A stretch of 64,000 nt of DNA. Origin: Eoetvoesiella caeni (GTDB taxonomy: Bacteria; Pseudomonadota; Gammaproteobacteria; Burkholderiales; Burkholderiaceae_B). Below the pieces are notes generated by a model that saw nothing but the letters and a program-made list of their open reading frames with translations, did not search any database and was not told the origin of the DNA. Of this stretch, positions 51,319 through 59,173 are shown one piece after another; the first letter of the stretch is position 1, and every line of letters starts with the position of its first letter. Made by a program: the position numbers and the translations under genes. The stretch is from the NCBI RefSeq assembly GCF_003315175.1, contig NZ_QNRQ01000001.1, positions 62,001-126,000 of the forward strand, written 5' to 3'.

Positions 51319-52478
51319 GGCTTTCCAAGTTGAATGGCTGGCCTGGCGCGGACGCTCTCTTGCCTATTGAAGCTGTCGAGACACGCCGGGCCGTTTTCAT
51401 TTGGGCTCAGCATTTCCAATGCCGCATCGACTACCGCTTGCGGATCCACGCCCTCGAGGCAGGCATTCGTTCCCTGAGTGCAAACACTGCTGTAGCAGTT
51501 CTTGCATGGAACATCGTGATAAAGCAAACGGTGCGGCACATTCCAGGGCGTATGCTGCAGATTGGTCAATGCATAAAGGTCGACCACCGCGGTCTGGACA
51601 GCGGCGGCAATATGGACCGGTCCAGTATTGTTCGAAATCAGCAAACGGGCATCTTCAATCAGGCAGGCGAACTCGCCCAAGCCAAGCTTGCCCGTCAAGT
51701 CGAATACATGCTTTCTTGCAGTACATTGCCGGATGACGCTTTCGATCAGCGGCTTTTCCTGGGCGCTGCCTGTCAGCAAGACCTGGCAGCCGCTGTCGGC
51801 CAGTTGTGAAATGACCCTGGCATAGCGTTCGGGGCTATAGCACCGGGACGCCGCGCTGGCGCCACAGTGCACCACTATCCATTGACCATCCGGCGCCACC
51901 TGCAGATCGCGCAGAATCGCCTGCAGGGAACGGCGGTCGCTGCCCCGCGTAGCCAAAGAAAGCCCGACGTCGCTACAGGCGGCGCCGACTGTGGCGACCA
52001 GGTCCAGTTGACGCTGCACTTCGTGCCTTATCAGTTGCGCGGGCTCTATCTCTTTGACCCAATGGCTAAGAAGGTGGTAAGGGTTTTCGCGCGAGTGTGC
52101 GAGCGCCAGCGGGATGCCGGCGAAATGGCACATCAGCGCCGCGGGCAATGCGCTTTGGCTGTACACGGTAAATATTACAGCCGCATCGAAGCCACGCTCG
52201 TGCAGCTCCGCAACCATCGCACGGCCGTCTCCGGGATAGCCGCCGCCGTTCTTGACCCAAGCCGCGTTGTATACCAGAGTGTCATCGACTTCGGGCAGGT
52301 AAGGTGCCAAGGCCGCTCCCGAATCGGACGCGAGCAGCGTTATGCGGCGGCCGGGCACCGACGTTTTCAAAGCCCGGATCGCCGGCGTGCTCATCAGGAC
52401 ATCGCCCATATTGTCCAGCCTGACACAAAGGACATTGCGGGCTTGGGTCCACGTATGCACCGTAGTCATAGCAGCCAC
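51315..52478 (-). CDS. Glycosyltransferase family 9 (heptosyltransferase-like), first gene of operon
   Basis: A 387-residue GT9 protein with VRLDNMGDVLMSTPAIRAL, an IVVHCGASAASRCY donor block, LLISNNTGPVHIAAAV and a late Cys-rich segment (VPCKNCYSSVCTQGTNAC), like its paralogue at 49265. Met at 52478 or 52469 could start it. It is the promoter-proximal gene of six overlapping minus-strand genes; the promoter must lie in 52,479-52,601, where there is a perfect palindrome. Confidence 0.85.
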   Translation of the reverse strand: MAAMTTVHTWTQARNVLCVRLDNMGDVLMSTPAIRALKTSVPGRRITLLASDSGAALAPYLPEVDDTLVYNAAWVKNGGGYPGDGRAMVAELHERGFDAAVIFTVYSQSALPAALMCHFAGIPLALAHSRENPYHLLSHWVKEIEPAQLIRHEVQRQLDLVATVGAACSDVGLSLATRGSDRRSLQAILRDLQVAPDGQWIVVHCGASAASRCYSPERYARVISQLADSGCQVLLTGSAQEKPLIESVIRQCTARKHVFDLTGKLGLGEFACLIEDARLLISNNTGPVHIAAAVQTAVVDLYALTNLQHTPWNVPHRLLYHDVPCKNCYSSVCTQGTNACLEGVDPQAVVDAALEMLSPNENGPACLDSFNRQESVRARPAIQLGKP

Positions 52479-52536
52479 CCAGCAAGCTTTGGGCCGTAGG
52501 GAACAGACCGATTGGGCGGTGTGAACGGCACAACAC

Positions 52537-52554
52537 TTGCTAGGCGACTAGCAA
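52537..52554. promoter_or_regulatory. Palindrome in the divergent glycosyltransferase/HMA-like gap
   Basis: TTGCTAG-GCGA-CTAGCAA, perfect 7-base arms, lies between the start of the six-gene glycosyltransferase operon and the small HMA-like gene. Position suggests an operator for one or both genes. The regulator is unknown. Confidence 0.5.
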
Positions 52555-52601
52555 AAGGTGGCTTGCGGCTTGCACCACTTTTTTTCTGGAGAGAGGCTGC
52601 C

Positions 52602-52802
52602 ATGATCGAATTCAAAATAAAAGACATGATTGGCGAGGATTGCGCAAAAACCATTACGCGCGTCATTAAAGAAACCGTACCCGCGGCCTCCATTCAAATA
52701 GACCTGCAGAACCACGTGGTACGGGTGGACGGCATTTCCGATGTCGACGAGATTGAGCGCGTCATTCGCGAAGTCGGCTACACGCCCGGGCCGCATCACT
52801 GA
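52602..52802 (+). CDS. HMA-fold protein lacking the CxxC metal motif
   Basis: A 66-residue paralogue of the CopZ-like protein at 8683: same length, same MIE start, same DM turn, VVRVDG strand and IREVGYTPG ending. The metal loop reads DMIGEDC in place of DMTCGHC, so the first Cys (position 11) is Gly and only C14 remains. Bidentate Cu(I) binding is therefore not expected from the monomer. It may be a relic, a single-thiol binder, or a domain adapted to another role. Start set by alignment with the paralogue. Confidence 0.75.
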   Translation: MIEFKIKDMIGEDCAKTITRVIKETVPAASIQIDLQNHVVRVDGISDVDEIERVIREVGYTPGPHH

Positions 52803-52838
52803 TGCGTGCGCATGCCGTCGGGCCAAAAGTCCCGGGCG

Positions 52839-53243
52839 CTATGCGGGATAGTCCGTCCCGTAGTACGCATGAATCCCTTGGCGCCATGTCTCATCCGCCA
52901 TGTTCGGCCAGTTGTCCTTGTCGAAGCCAGGAGCATTTTTGAGCTCTTCCTTGTCCACATTCAATATGAAGCGTTCATTTACGGGATCCAGCTTCAGTGC
53001 CGCCCATGGGACGGCGAACAACTTCTCTCCCATGCCCAGAAAGCCGCCAAAAGAAAGGACGGCATAGTTCACCTTGCCCGTACTCATGTCGAGCATGATT
53101 TCCTTGATGTCGCCCAACTTCTCATCGGCGGCGTTGTATACATCGTTGCCGATCAAGGTGTCCGCCCCCATCGTGGCCGGGCCCGGGCCGGAGGAAGGAC
53201 TGTTTTTGTATATTCCGTAGGTGTCGCGATTCAAATAGCTCAT
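52839..53243 (-). CDS. PRC-barrel domain protein
   Basis: A 134-residue soluble protein with a PRC-barrel (about 38-110: LIGNDVYNAADEKLGDIKEI, YAVLSFGGFLGMGEKLFAVPW). Proteins with this fold bind RNA, photosynthetic centres or other partners, and small stand-alone ones are often stress-induced. AGGAG is nine bases before the ATG at 53243; an upstream Met at 53282 lacks a ribosome site. The 276 bases between it and the next gene to the right show no gene. Confidence 0.85.
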   Translation of the reverse strand: MSYLNRDTYGIYKNSPSSGPGPATMGADTLIGNDVYNAADEKLGDIKEIMLDMSTGKVNYAVLSFGGFLGMGEKLFAVPWAALKLDPVNERFILNVDKEELKNAPGFDKDNWPNMADETWRQGIHAYYGTDYPA

Positions 53244-53519
53244 TTCTTCAGCTCCTGTAGGTCTGTTATCGAGAGAATGCATTTCGGTGCGCTACCGGAA
53301 AGCCGGCTTCGAGCCGCAATACCGGTGGCCCCTGGCATGAAACACATAACAGCCTCAGCAATCGGCATGCCGGAAATGGCCGCTCCAGTCCATATGACTG
53401 ATAGCTGCAAGCATCAGGTATGAAAGTTGCAAGTCCCGCCGGACGCGCCACCGCCCCAAGGCCGGCTGTGCGCATCAAGGTTCTGCAAGCGCAGCCTTCA
53501 ACTTTTCAATGGGTTCATC

Positions 53520-53720
53520 ATGACTTCAGCAAACAAACAGCACGACAAACGGCTCGGCGGCGATCCCAGCCAGGACGACACGCCGCGCGAACAACAGAAA
53601 AGCCACGGTTCCGAGCAGAACCGCGGCAAGAAGGATGGGCATACGACTCAAATAGGATCCGGCCAGGACCAGCAAAGCAGCCGCGTCGGCGTGCGCGACT
53701 CCACCAACAAAAGGCGATGA
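53520..53720 (+). CDS. Small Gln/Lys/Asp-rich disordered protein coupled to topoisomerase IB
   Basis: A 66-residue protein lacking hydrophobic segments and very rich in Gln, Lys, Asp, Ser and Gly, so certainly disordered. Its TGA overlaps the ATG of the topoisomerase gene (ATGA at 53717), which supports it as a translated, coupled gene. The composition resembles the N-terminal extension of the SDR at 54783. No strong ribosome site is visible. Function unknown. Confidence 0.55.
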   Translation: MTSANKQHDKRLGGDPSQDDTPREQQKSHGSEQNRGKKDGHTTQIGSGQDQQSSRVGVRDSTNKRR

Positions 53721-54763
53721 AAGACGGCGCCGGAAACTCCGATCCGGACCTGGTCTATGTCAGTGACGACGGTCCGGGCATTGTTCGCGAGCGGCTGAAA
53801 AACGGTTTCCGGTACACGGACAGCTCTGGCAAAACCATTACGGACGAAAGCACTCTTGCGCGCATCAAGGCCCTGGCTATTCCACCGGCCTATGAGGACG
53901 TCTGGATATGCCCCAGTGATAATGGTCACTTGCAGGCAACGGGACGCGATGCGCGTGGGCGCAAGCAATATCGCTACCATGATCAGTGGGCACGCATCCG
54001 GGACGCCGATAAATATCAGCAGCTTTATGCCTTCGGCATGGCGTTGCCCAGGATCAGGCGCCGGGTCGCCAAAGATCTCTCAAAGCACGCCCTATGCCAG
54101 GAAAAAATCATTGCCAGCGTGGTAAGGCTGCTTGATATTTCGCTTATCCGCATAGGATCGCAGGCCTACGCGCACGCCAACAAATCCTATGGCTTGACCA
54201 CGCTCAAACGCAGGCATGTCGCAATCACCTCCGATCGGATCCGTTTTCGCTTCAAAGGAAAAAGCGGCGTCCAGCATGATGTCACGGTGACAGACGCGCG
54301 GGTGGCCAGAATTATCAAACGATGCATGGACATACCTGGACACCAGTTGTTTCACTATAAAGACAGTGACGGAACGCTGCATGCAATCGATTCGAATGCT
54401 GTCAACGCCTATTTGAAAGAAGCCGCCCAGCAGGACTTCACCGCGAAGGACTATCGAACCTGGGCCGGTTCGGTTCAGGCCTTGGCCGAACTGCAACGTA
54501 CTCCCAGCAGCAGTGAGTCGGCCGCGCGCAGAACGGTGGTCGAAGTCATAAAGAAAGTCTCAAGGCATTTGGCCAACACGCCGACAATCTGTCGGAAATG
54601 CTATGTCCATCCGGCAATCCTGGACTGTTATCTTCAAGGCCGCTTGCCCGCCCGCCATGCAAAGCCTTCAGGCCCCCGCGAACTACGCGCCGATGAAAAA
54701 CGCCTGCTTGAGTTTTTGCGGCGGCTGCCTGCGGGGCACGAAATTTGCTCGGTCAGGGATTGA
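53717..54763 (+). CDS. DNA topoisomerase IB (poxvirus type)
   Basis: A 348-residue type IB topoisomerase: N-terminal beta domain (GFRYTDSSGKTITDE, IPPAYEDVWIC) and the catalytic domain with LLDISLIRIGSQAYA, KSYGLTTL, KSG and the HLANTPTICRKCYVHP block, in which Tyr296 is the expected nucleophile. Bacterial members relax both positive and negative supercoils by a 3'-phosphotyrosyl intermediate. They occur patchily and are often carried with stress or repair genes, as here with Ku and LigD in the same insert. Confidence 0.92.
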   Translation: MKDGAGNSDPDLVYVSDDGPGIVRERLKNGFRYTDSSGKTITDESTLARIKALAIPPAYEDVWICPSDNGHLQATGRDARGRKQYRYHDQWARIRDADKYQQLYAFGMALPRIRRRVAKDLSKHALCQEKIIASVVRLLDISLIRIGSQAYAHANKSYGLTTLKRRHVAITSDRIRFRFKGKSGVQHDVTVTDARVARIIKRCMDIPGHQLFHYKDSDGTLHAIDSNAVNAYLKEAAQQDFTAKDYRTWAGSVQALAELQRTPSSSESAARRTVVEVIKKVSRHLANTPTICRKCYVHPAILDCYLQGRLPARHAKPSGPRELRADEKRLLEFLRRLPAGHEICSVRD

Positions 54764-54782
54764 CGGACCGAAGGAGAACCCC

Positions 54783-55769
54783 ATGACCAAACACGACGAC
54801 GATGCCGCGCATACGGCGGACAAGCAGCGCAAGATTCAAAGCGAACAGGACCAGCGCGACCGGAACAAGCCCGAAGGCAAGCAAGGGCAAGGCAAGCCCG
54901 CGGCACAGACCGGCGCGCGCGAGCATGCCGCCCCGCCCTTGCCTTCCCAACATATGGAAAAGCCCGGACTAGAGAAGGACATGGGACTGAAGCCGCAATT
55001 CGAAGCGCCGGCATACAAGGGCAGCGGAAAACTGGAAGGCCTCTCGGCGATCATAACGGGCGGCGACTCGGGAATCGGCCGAGCCACGGCGGTGCTTTTC
55101 GCCCGCGAAGGAGCCGATGTGGCTATCGTCTACCTGCAATCGCATGAAGACGCCGAAGAGGTGCAGCGCCATGTCGAAGCCGAGGGACGGCGATGCAAGC
55201 TGATTCCGGGCGACGTCAAGGACCCGGAGTTTTGCCGCAAAGCCGTTGAACAGGCGGTGCAGGCTTTTGGAAAGCTGGACATCCTGGTCAACAACGCGGC
55301 ATTCCAGGAACATGCGGAATCCCTGCTGGACCTTACCGATGAACGTTTCGACGAAACCATGCGAACCAATGTTTACGGATATTTCAATATGGCGCGCGCG
55401 GCACTGCCTCATTTGAAAGAAGGCTCGAGCATCATCAACACCGGCTCGGTAACCGGCCTAAGGGGTCAACCGCAGCTGCTGGACTACTCCACGACCAAGG
55501 GCGCAATACATGCCTTCACCATGTCGCTGGCTGCCAACCTGGCAAGCCAGGGCATACGCGTCAATGCGGTCGCGCCGGGGCCTGTCTGGACGCCGCTGAA
55601 CCCGGCAGACCAGTCGCCCGAGCAAATCAAATCATTCGGCGGCAAGACTGCCCTGGGGCGCCCCGCCCAACCCGAAGAGCTCTCGCCAGCCTATGTATTC
55701 CTGGCTTCGCCCATATGTTCCAGCTATATAACCGGGATCGTCCTTCCCGTTACGGGCAGTCCCGGCTAG
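54783..55769 (+). CDS. SDR oxidoreductase with disordered N-terminal extension
   Basis: A 328-residue protein. Residues 1-80 are charged, Gln/Lys/Pro-rich and disordered; residues 85-328 are a classical SDR with GGDSGIG (93-99), NNAAFQ, a Ser in NTGSVTG and YSTTK. AAGGAGA is present seven bases before the ATG. Close relatives (YghA/general-stress type) carry a shorter extension. Substrate unknown. It directly follows the topoisomerase gene (19 bases). Confidence 0.85.
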   Translation: MTKHDDDAAHTADKQRKIQSEQDQRDRNKPEGKQGQGKPAAQTGAREHAAPPLPSQHMEKPGLEKDMGLKPQFEAPAYKGSGKLEGLSAIITGGDSGIGRATAVLFAREGADVAIVYLQSHEDAEEVQRHVEAEGRRCKLIPGDVKDPEFCRKAVEQAVQAFGKLDILVNNAAFQEHAESLLDLTDERFDETMRTNVYGYFNMARAALPHLKEGSSIINTGSVTGLRGQPQLLDYSTTKGAIHAFTMSLAANLASQGIRVNAVAPGPVWTPLNPADQSPEQIKSFGGKTALGRPAQPEELSPAYVFLASPICSSYITGIVLPVTGSPG

Positions 55770-55852
55770 GCGCAAGGCGCCTGGGCCGGCCATACGGTAA
55801 CACGGGCTTGGCCGCCCTTTTCATTCCATTCGACTCAAGATAGGAAAACGCC

Positions 55853-56233
55853 ATGAAGAAATCCATTACCCTTACGCTATGCTTGATGCCGCTTGCGTTC
55901 TTGCCGCCGGCATTCTCCCAGGGGGTCAACGGCCCCAGCGGGTCGGGCTCGATGGGCGCGGAACATCAGGCCGAATCGACCCATCCGGATGCTCTTTCGG
56001 GCAACTCGGGCGCAAGCCGCGAAGAGACGCCAACAAAAAAGCCCGGGACCCCTTCCAGCAATATGCCGGTGCAGCCTGGTACCTCCACCGACACAAGTCC
56101 CACCGTCAGCCCGTCGAGCAACCGCTCGGCCAGCGGCAATAGTAAAGATGACGCCGCGCAGCAGGCTGCGGGCAAGGCGAATAAAACGGGCAAATCGACC
56201 ACGACCACGCCTTCGACGCCAAAGTCCAAATGA
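55853..56233 (+). CDS. Secreted Ser/Thr/Pro-rich low-complexity protein
   Basis: A 126-residue protein with a signal peptide (1-22, ending AFS) and a mature part made almost only of Ser, Thr, Pro, Gly, Asn, Lys and Ala, without domain or Cys. AGGAAA stands four bases before the ATG. It is likely a disordered periplasmic or secreted protein. It is the last gene of the insert before tmk and is convergent with it. Confidence 0.7.
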   Translation: MKKSITLTLCLMPLAFLPPAFSQGVNGPSGSGSMGAEHQAESTHPDALSGNSGASREETPTKKPGTPSSNMPVQPGTSTDTSPTVSPSSNRSASGNSKDDAAQQAAGKANKTGKSTTTTPSTPKSK

Positions 56234-56288
56234 CCGCATGACAGCCGCGATATCGCAACAATTGCGCGGCTGCCGCCCGCATGGACTG

Positions 56289-56308
56289 CGGCGGCTGTCA
56301 AGCCGCCG
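56289..56308 (+). terminator. GC-rich hairpin between convergent genes
   Basis: CGGCGGCT, loop GTCA, AGCCGCCG: a perfect 8-base-pair stem 56 bases after the secreted-protein stop and 35 before the tmk stop. No U-tract; partial function in either direction is possible. Confidence 0.4.
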
Positions 56309-56342
56309 ATTAACTGGCCCGAGGCCAGGCGCAATATTAAGG

Positions 56343-56993
56343 TTAAGGCTGCGCCGACCCCGCGCTCTTCCATGCGTCGATAAGCTGCTGCGCCTGTTCG
56401 CGCATGGTCGCGCGCACGCTTTCTATCGGCAAGGTCGAGTCCACGATGCGCAAGCGCTGCGGACACTGGGCTGTGCGTTCATGGTAAGCCTTGCGTGTCC
56501 GTTCGAAAAACGCATCGCCTTCTTTTTCGAACCGGTCCAGATCCCGGCTGCGAGCCAAGCGTTCGCGGGCGACGCTTAAAGGGACGTCGAACAGCCAGGT
56601 GCGGTCGGGCTGCAAACCCGGGTGCACCCATTGTTCCAGCGAGGCGATGGCGGCGCTGCCCAATTCGCGGCCGCCCCCCTGGTAGGCATAGCTGGCATCG
56701 GTGAAACGGTCGCACACCACCCAATGTCCGGCCTGCAAGGCCGGCTCGATCACGGTTGCAATGTGCTCGCAGCGCGCGGCGAACATCAGCAGGGTTTCGG
56801 TCTTCAGGTGCATGGGCTGGCTAAGCACCATCTGGCGCAGTTGTTCGCCCAGTTCGGTGCCGCCGGGCTCACGCGTACAAACCACAGCAATGCCCTGGGC
56901 CGAGATGTGCTCTACCAGCCACTGCACATGCGTGCTCTTGCCTGCGCCATCCAACCCTTCAAGGGTAATGAAACAACCACGCTGACTTTGCAT
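56343..56993 (-). CDS. tmk: Thymidylate kinase
   Basis: A 216-residue dTMP kinase with P-loop GLDGAGKS, TREPGGT and the DRF(TDAS)YAYQGGGR substrate block. It phosphorylates dTMP to dTDP. Its ATG overlaps the mltG stop by one base (TAATG), keeping the mltG-tmk coupling. holB, normally next, is displaced by the 15.5-kb insert. Confidence 0.95.
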   Translation of the reverse strand: MQSQRGCFITLEGLDGAGKSTHVQWLVEHISAQGIAVVCTREPGGTELGEQLRQMVLSQPMHLKTETLLMFAARCEHIATVIEPALQAGHWVVCDRFTDASYAYQGGGRELGSAAIASLEQWVHPGLQPDRTWLFDVPLSVARERLARSRDLDRFEKEGDAFFERTRKAYHERTAQCPQRLRIVDSTLPIESVRATMREQAQQLIDAWKSAGSAQP

Positions 56994-58003
56994 TATCGAC
57001 CTTGCCCCAAAATATATTTCGACACTGCCCGGTTATGCGAGCCCAGGTTCTCGGAAAATTCGCTTGTACCGTCGCCCCTGGATACAAAATACAGGAATTT
57101 ATGTTGCTCGGGATGCAGCGCCGCATACAAGGCCGCCTTGCCGCTGGACGCAATAGGCGTGGGCGGAAGGCCACCACGCATATAAGTATTCCATGGCGTG
57201 TCGGTGGTCAGGTCTTTTTTACGGATGCGCCCTTGATACGCGTCGCCCATGCCGTAAATAACGGTAGGGTCGGTTTGCAGCGGCATGCCCAGCCGCAGCC
57301 GGTTCACAAAAACACCCGCAACGCGTTCACGATCGGCATTATGTCCTGTTTCCTTTTCAATAATGGAAGCAAGTATCAAGGCCTGGTATGGCGTGGCGAT
57401 GGGCAGGTCCGGCGCGCGCTGCTCCCACAGGGAGGCCAGCAGCTTCTGCTGCGCCTGATAGGCGCGGCGCAATATGTCGAAATCGCTGGTGCCGGGAACG
57501 AATACATAGGTATCCGGGTAAAACAGGCCTTCCGGACTGGTCTCGGAAGAGCCCAGGCGTTCAAGCAGCTGTGCATCGGACACATCGCCCAAAGTCTGCT
57601 TGATATGGGTATTTTCACGCAAGACCTGGCGTATGCGCTGGTAGGTCCAGCCCTCCACCAGTATCTGGCTGGTTTGGGTCATGTCCCCGTTGGCCATGCG
57701 CTCCAGCAGCATGGCAGGCGTGTCGCCACGCACTGCTTCATAGGCTCCGGCCTTGATCAGCGTGTCGCGCCCCGTCAGGCGCGCCAGTGCGACAAAAGCA
57801 TCGGCGTTCATGGCTATGCCGGCTTTTTGCATGGCCACGGCAACCGTACGCGGCCTGGTACCCAGTTCGACCTGGAAGTCGATGCGCTCGGCGCTTAACT
57901 GCACCGGCTTGATCGACCAATACCAGAAAGCTGCAGAAAGCCCCGCCATCGCAACGAAAGCAAGCAATACCAGCCACAGGAAAAAACGTTTGATTCTATT
58001 CAT
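56993..58003 (-). CDS. mltG: Endolytic murein transglycosylase MltG
   Basis: A 336-residue protein with one N-terminal membrane helix (about 8-29), a LysM-like region and the YceG catalytic domain. ASIIEKETG places the catalytic Glu at about 216-218, and the downstream VFVNRLRLGMPLQTDPTVIYG block is intact. It cuts nascent peptidoglycan strands at the inner membrane. It is divergent from ygfZ. Confidence 0.95.
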   Translation of the reverse strand: MNRIKRFFLWLVLLAFVAMAGLSAAFWYWSIKPVQLSAERIDFQVELGTRPRTVAVAMQKAGIAMNADAFVALARLTGRDTLIKAGAYEAVRGDTPAMLLERMANGDMTQTSQILVEGWTYQRIRQVLRENTHIKQTLGDVSDAQLLERLGSSETSPEGLFYPDTYVFVPGTSDFDILRRAYQAQQKLLASLWEQRAPDLPIATPYQALILASIIEKETGHNADRERVAGVFVNRLRLGMPLQTDPTVIYGMGDAYQGRIRKKDLTTDTPWNTYMRGGLPPTPIASSGKAALYAALHPEQHKFLYFVSRGDGTSEFSENLGSHNRAVSKYILGQGR

Positions 58004-58135
58004 TGTTGCAAGTGTAGCCGAGGCAAACTGCCGCCCGCGCCGGCGTCATCGCGAAAGCGTAACAGGAATTATTTCCGGAAAGACCGTATCATAAACGTTA
58101 CGTTTACTTGTGTCTCCTGAATTTGCCGTATATCC

Positions 58136-59089
58136 ATGACCGACTCTATTGAAAGCCTTATTACCCGCCTGAATGACCTATCCGTCATTGAAATAACAGG
58201 GGCCGATGCAGCCAGTTTCCTGCACGGCCAGCTTACCCACGATATAACCGGACTCAAACCCGAGTCTGCCCGGCTGGCCGGGTATTGCACGGCCAAGGGC
58301 CGGCTCTTGGGCAGCCTTGTCGTATGGCGGGGCGTTGCAGCCGACACGCTTTATGCGCTGGCAAAAACCGACATCGCCCCGGCGCTGGTCAAACGCCTTT
58401 CCATGTTTGTCCTGCGTGCCAAAGTCAGGCTCTCTCTTACCGATATGCCGGTATACGGCGTTGCGCTGCCCCAGGGCCAGGCTGCTCCGGCCCTGGACGG
58501 CTTGGCACCTTCCGACCTGCCCGCAACGGCTCCCGCCTACACGACGCTGCATTCGTCCGCAGCCGCATGGATCGCCGCGCCTTCGGCCGATCCTCAAATC
58601 AGCCGCTGGTGGCTGGTTCAAACATCGGAAAGCCCCCAAGCCCTTCCGGCCGAGGCGGACGGTTCTTTCTGGCAAGCCGCGGATATCGCCGCCGGCCTGC
58701 CCTGGGTGGTCGCCGCAACCCAAGACACGTTTATTCCTCAAACCCTGAATCTCGACCTCATTGACGGCGTAAGCTTCACCAAAGGATGCTACCCAGGGCA
58801 GGAAGTCGTAGCGCGCAGCCACTACCGGGGCACAGTCAAGCGCCGCATGGCCTATGGCCTGGCCGCCCCGGCCGAACCTGCGGCCCAACTTGCAGGCGTC
58901 GACATCTACAACGCCGCCAAGCCGGACTCGCCATGCGGGCGCGTCGTCAACGCCGCGGCGGCCGGCGGCAGCATTCATCTGCTTCTGGAAATTCAACTGG
59001 CCGACCTGGATGCGGCTGACTTCCGGTTGGCAACGGCGGATGGCGCGAAAATCGCTATTCAGGCACTGCCGTACGCAATAGCGGCCTGA
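58136..59089 (+). CDS. ygfZ: Folate-binding protein YgfZ
   Basis: A 317-residue GcvT-fold protein with the diagnostic KGCYPGQE motif (K216-E223, including redox-active C218). YgfZ uses tetrahydrofolate and helps maintain Fe-S enzymes under oxidative stress. The divergent ygfZ/mltG arrangement is common in betaproteobacteria. Confidence 0.92.
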   Translation: MTDSIESLITRLNDLSVIEITGADAASFLHGQLTHDITGLKPESARLAGYCTAKGRLLGSLVVWRGVAADTLYALAKTDIAPALVKRLSMFVLRAKVRLSLTDMPVYGVALPQGQAAPALDGLAPSDLPATAPAYTTLHSSAAAWIAAPSADPQISRWWLVQTSESPQALPAEADGSFWQAADIAAGLPWVVAATQDTFIPQTLNLDLIDGVSFTKGCYPGQEVVARSHYRGTVKRRMAYGLAAPAEPAAQLAGVDIYNAAKPDSPCGRVVNAAAAGGSIHLLLEIQLADLDAADFRLATADGAKIAIQALPYAIAA

Positions 59090-59173
59090 ACCTCAGGTAC
59101 CGCAGCTTCGGCGCCATCCTTGAACGCACACTGGTCTTTACCCTAGGCTGGCCAAAGGCCTGGGCCCTGTGGC

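Noticed and set aside
40860-56335. Shared AATATTA near both ends of the insert as an attachment-site duplication
   Set aside because: Seven A/T bases are expected by chance, and no integrase or tRNA is present.
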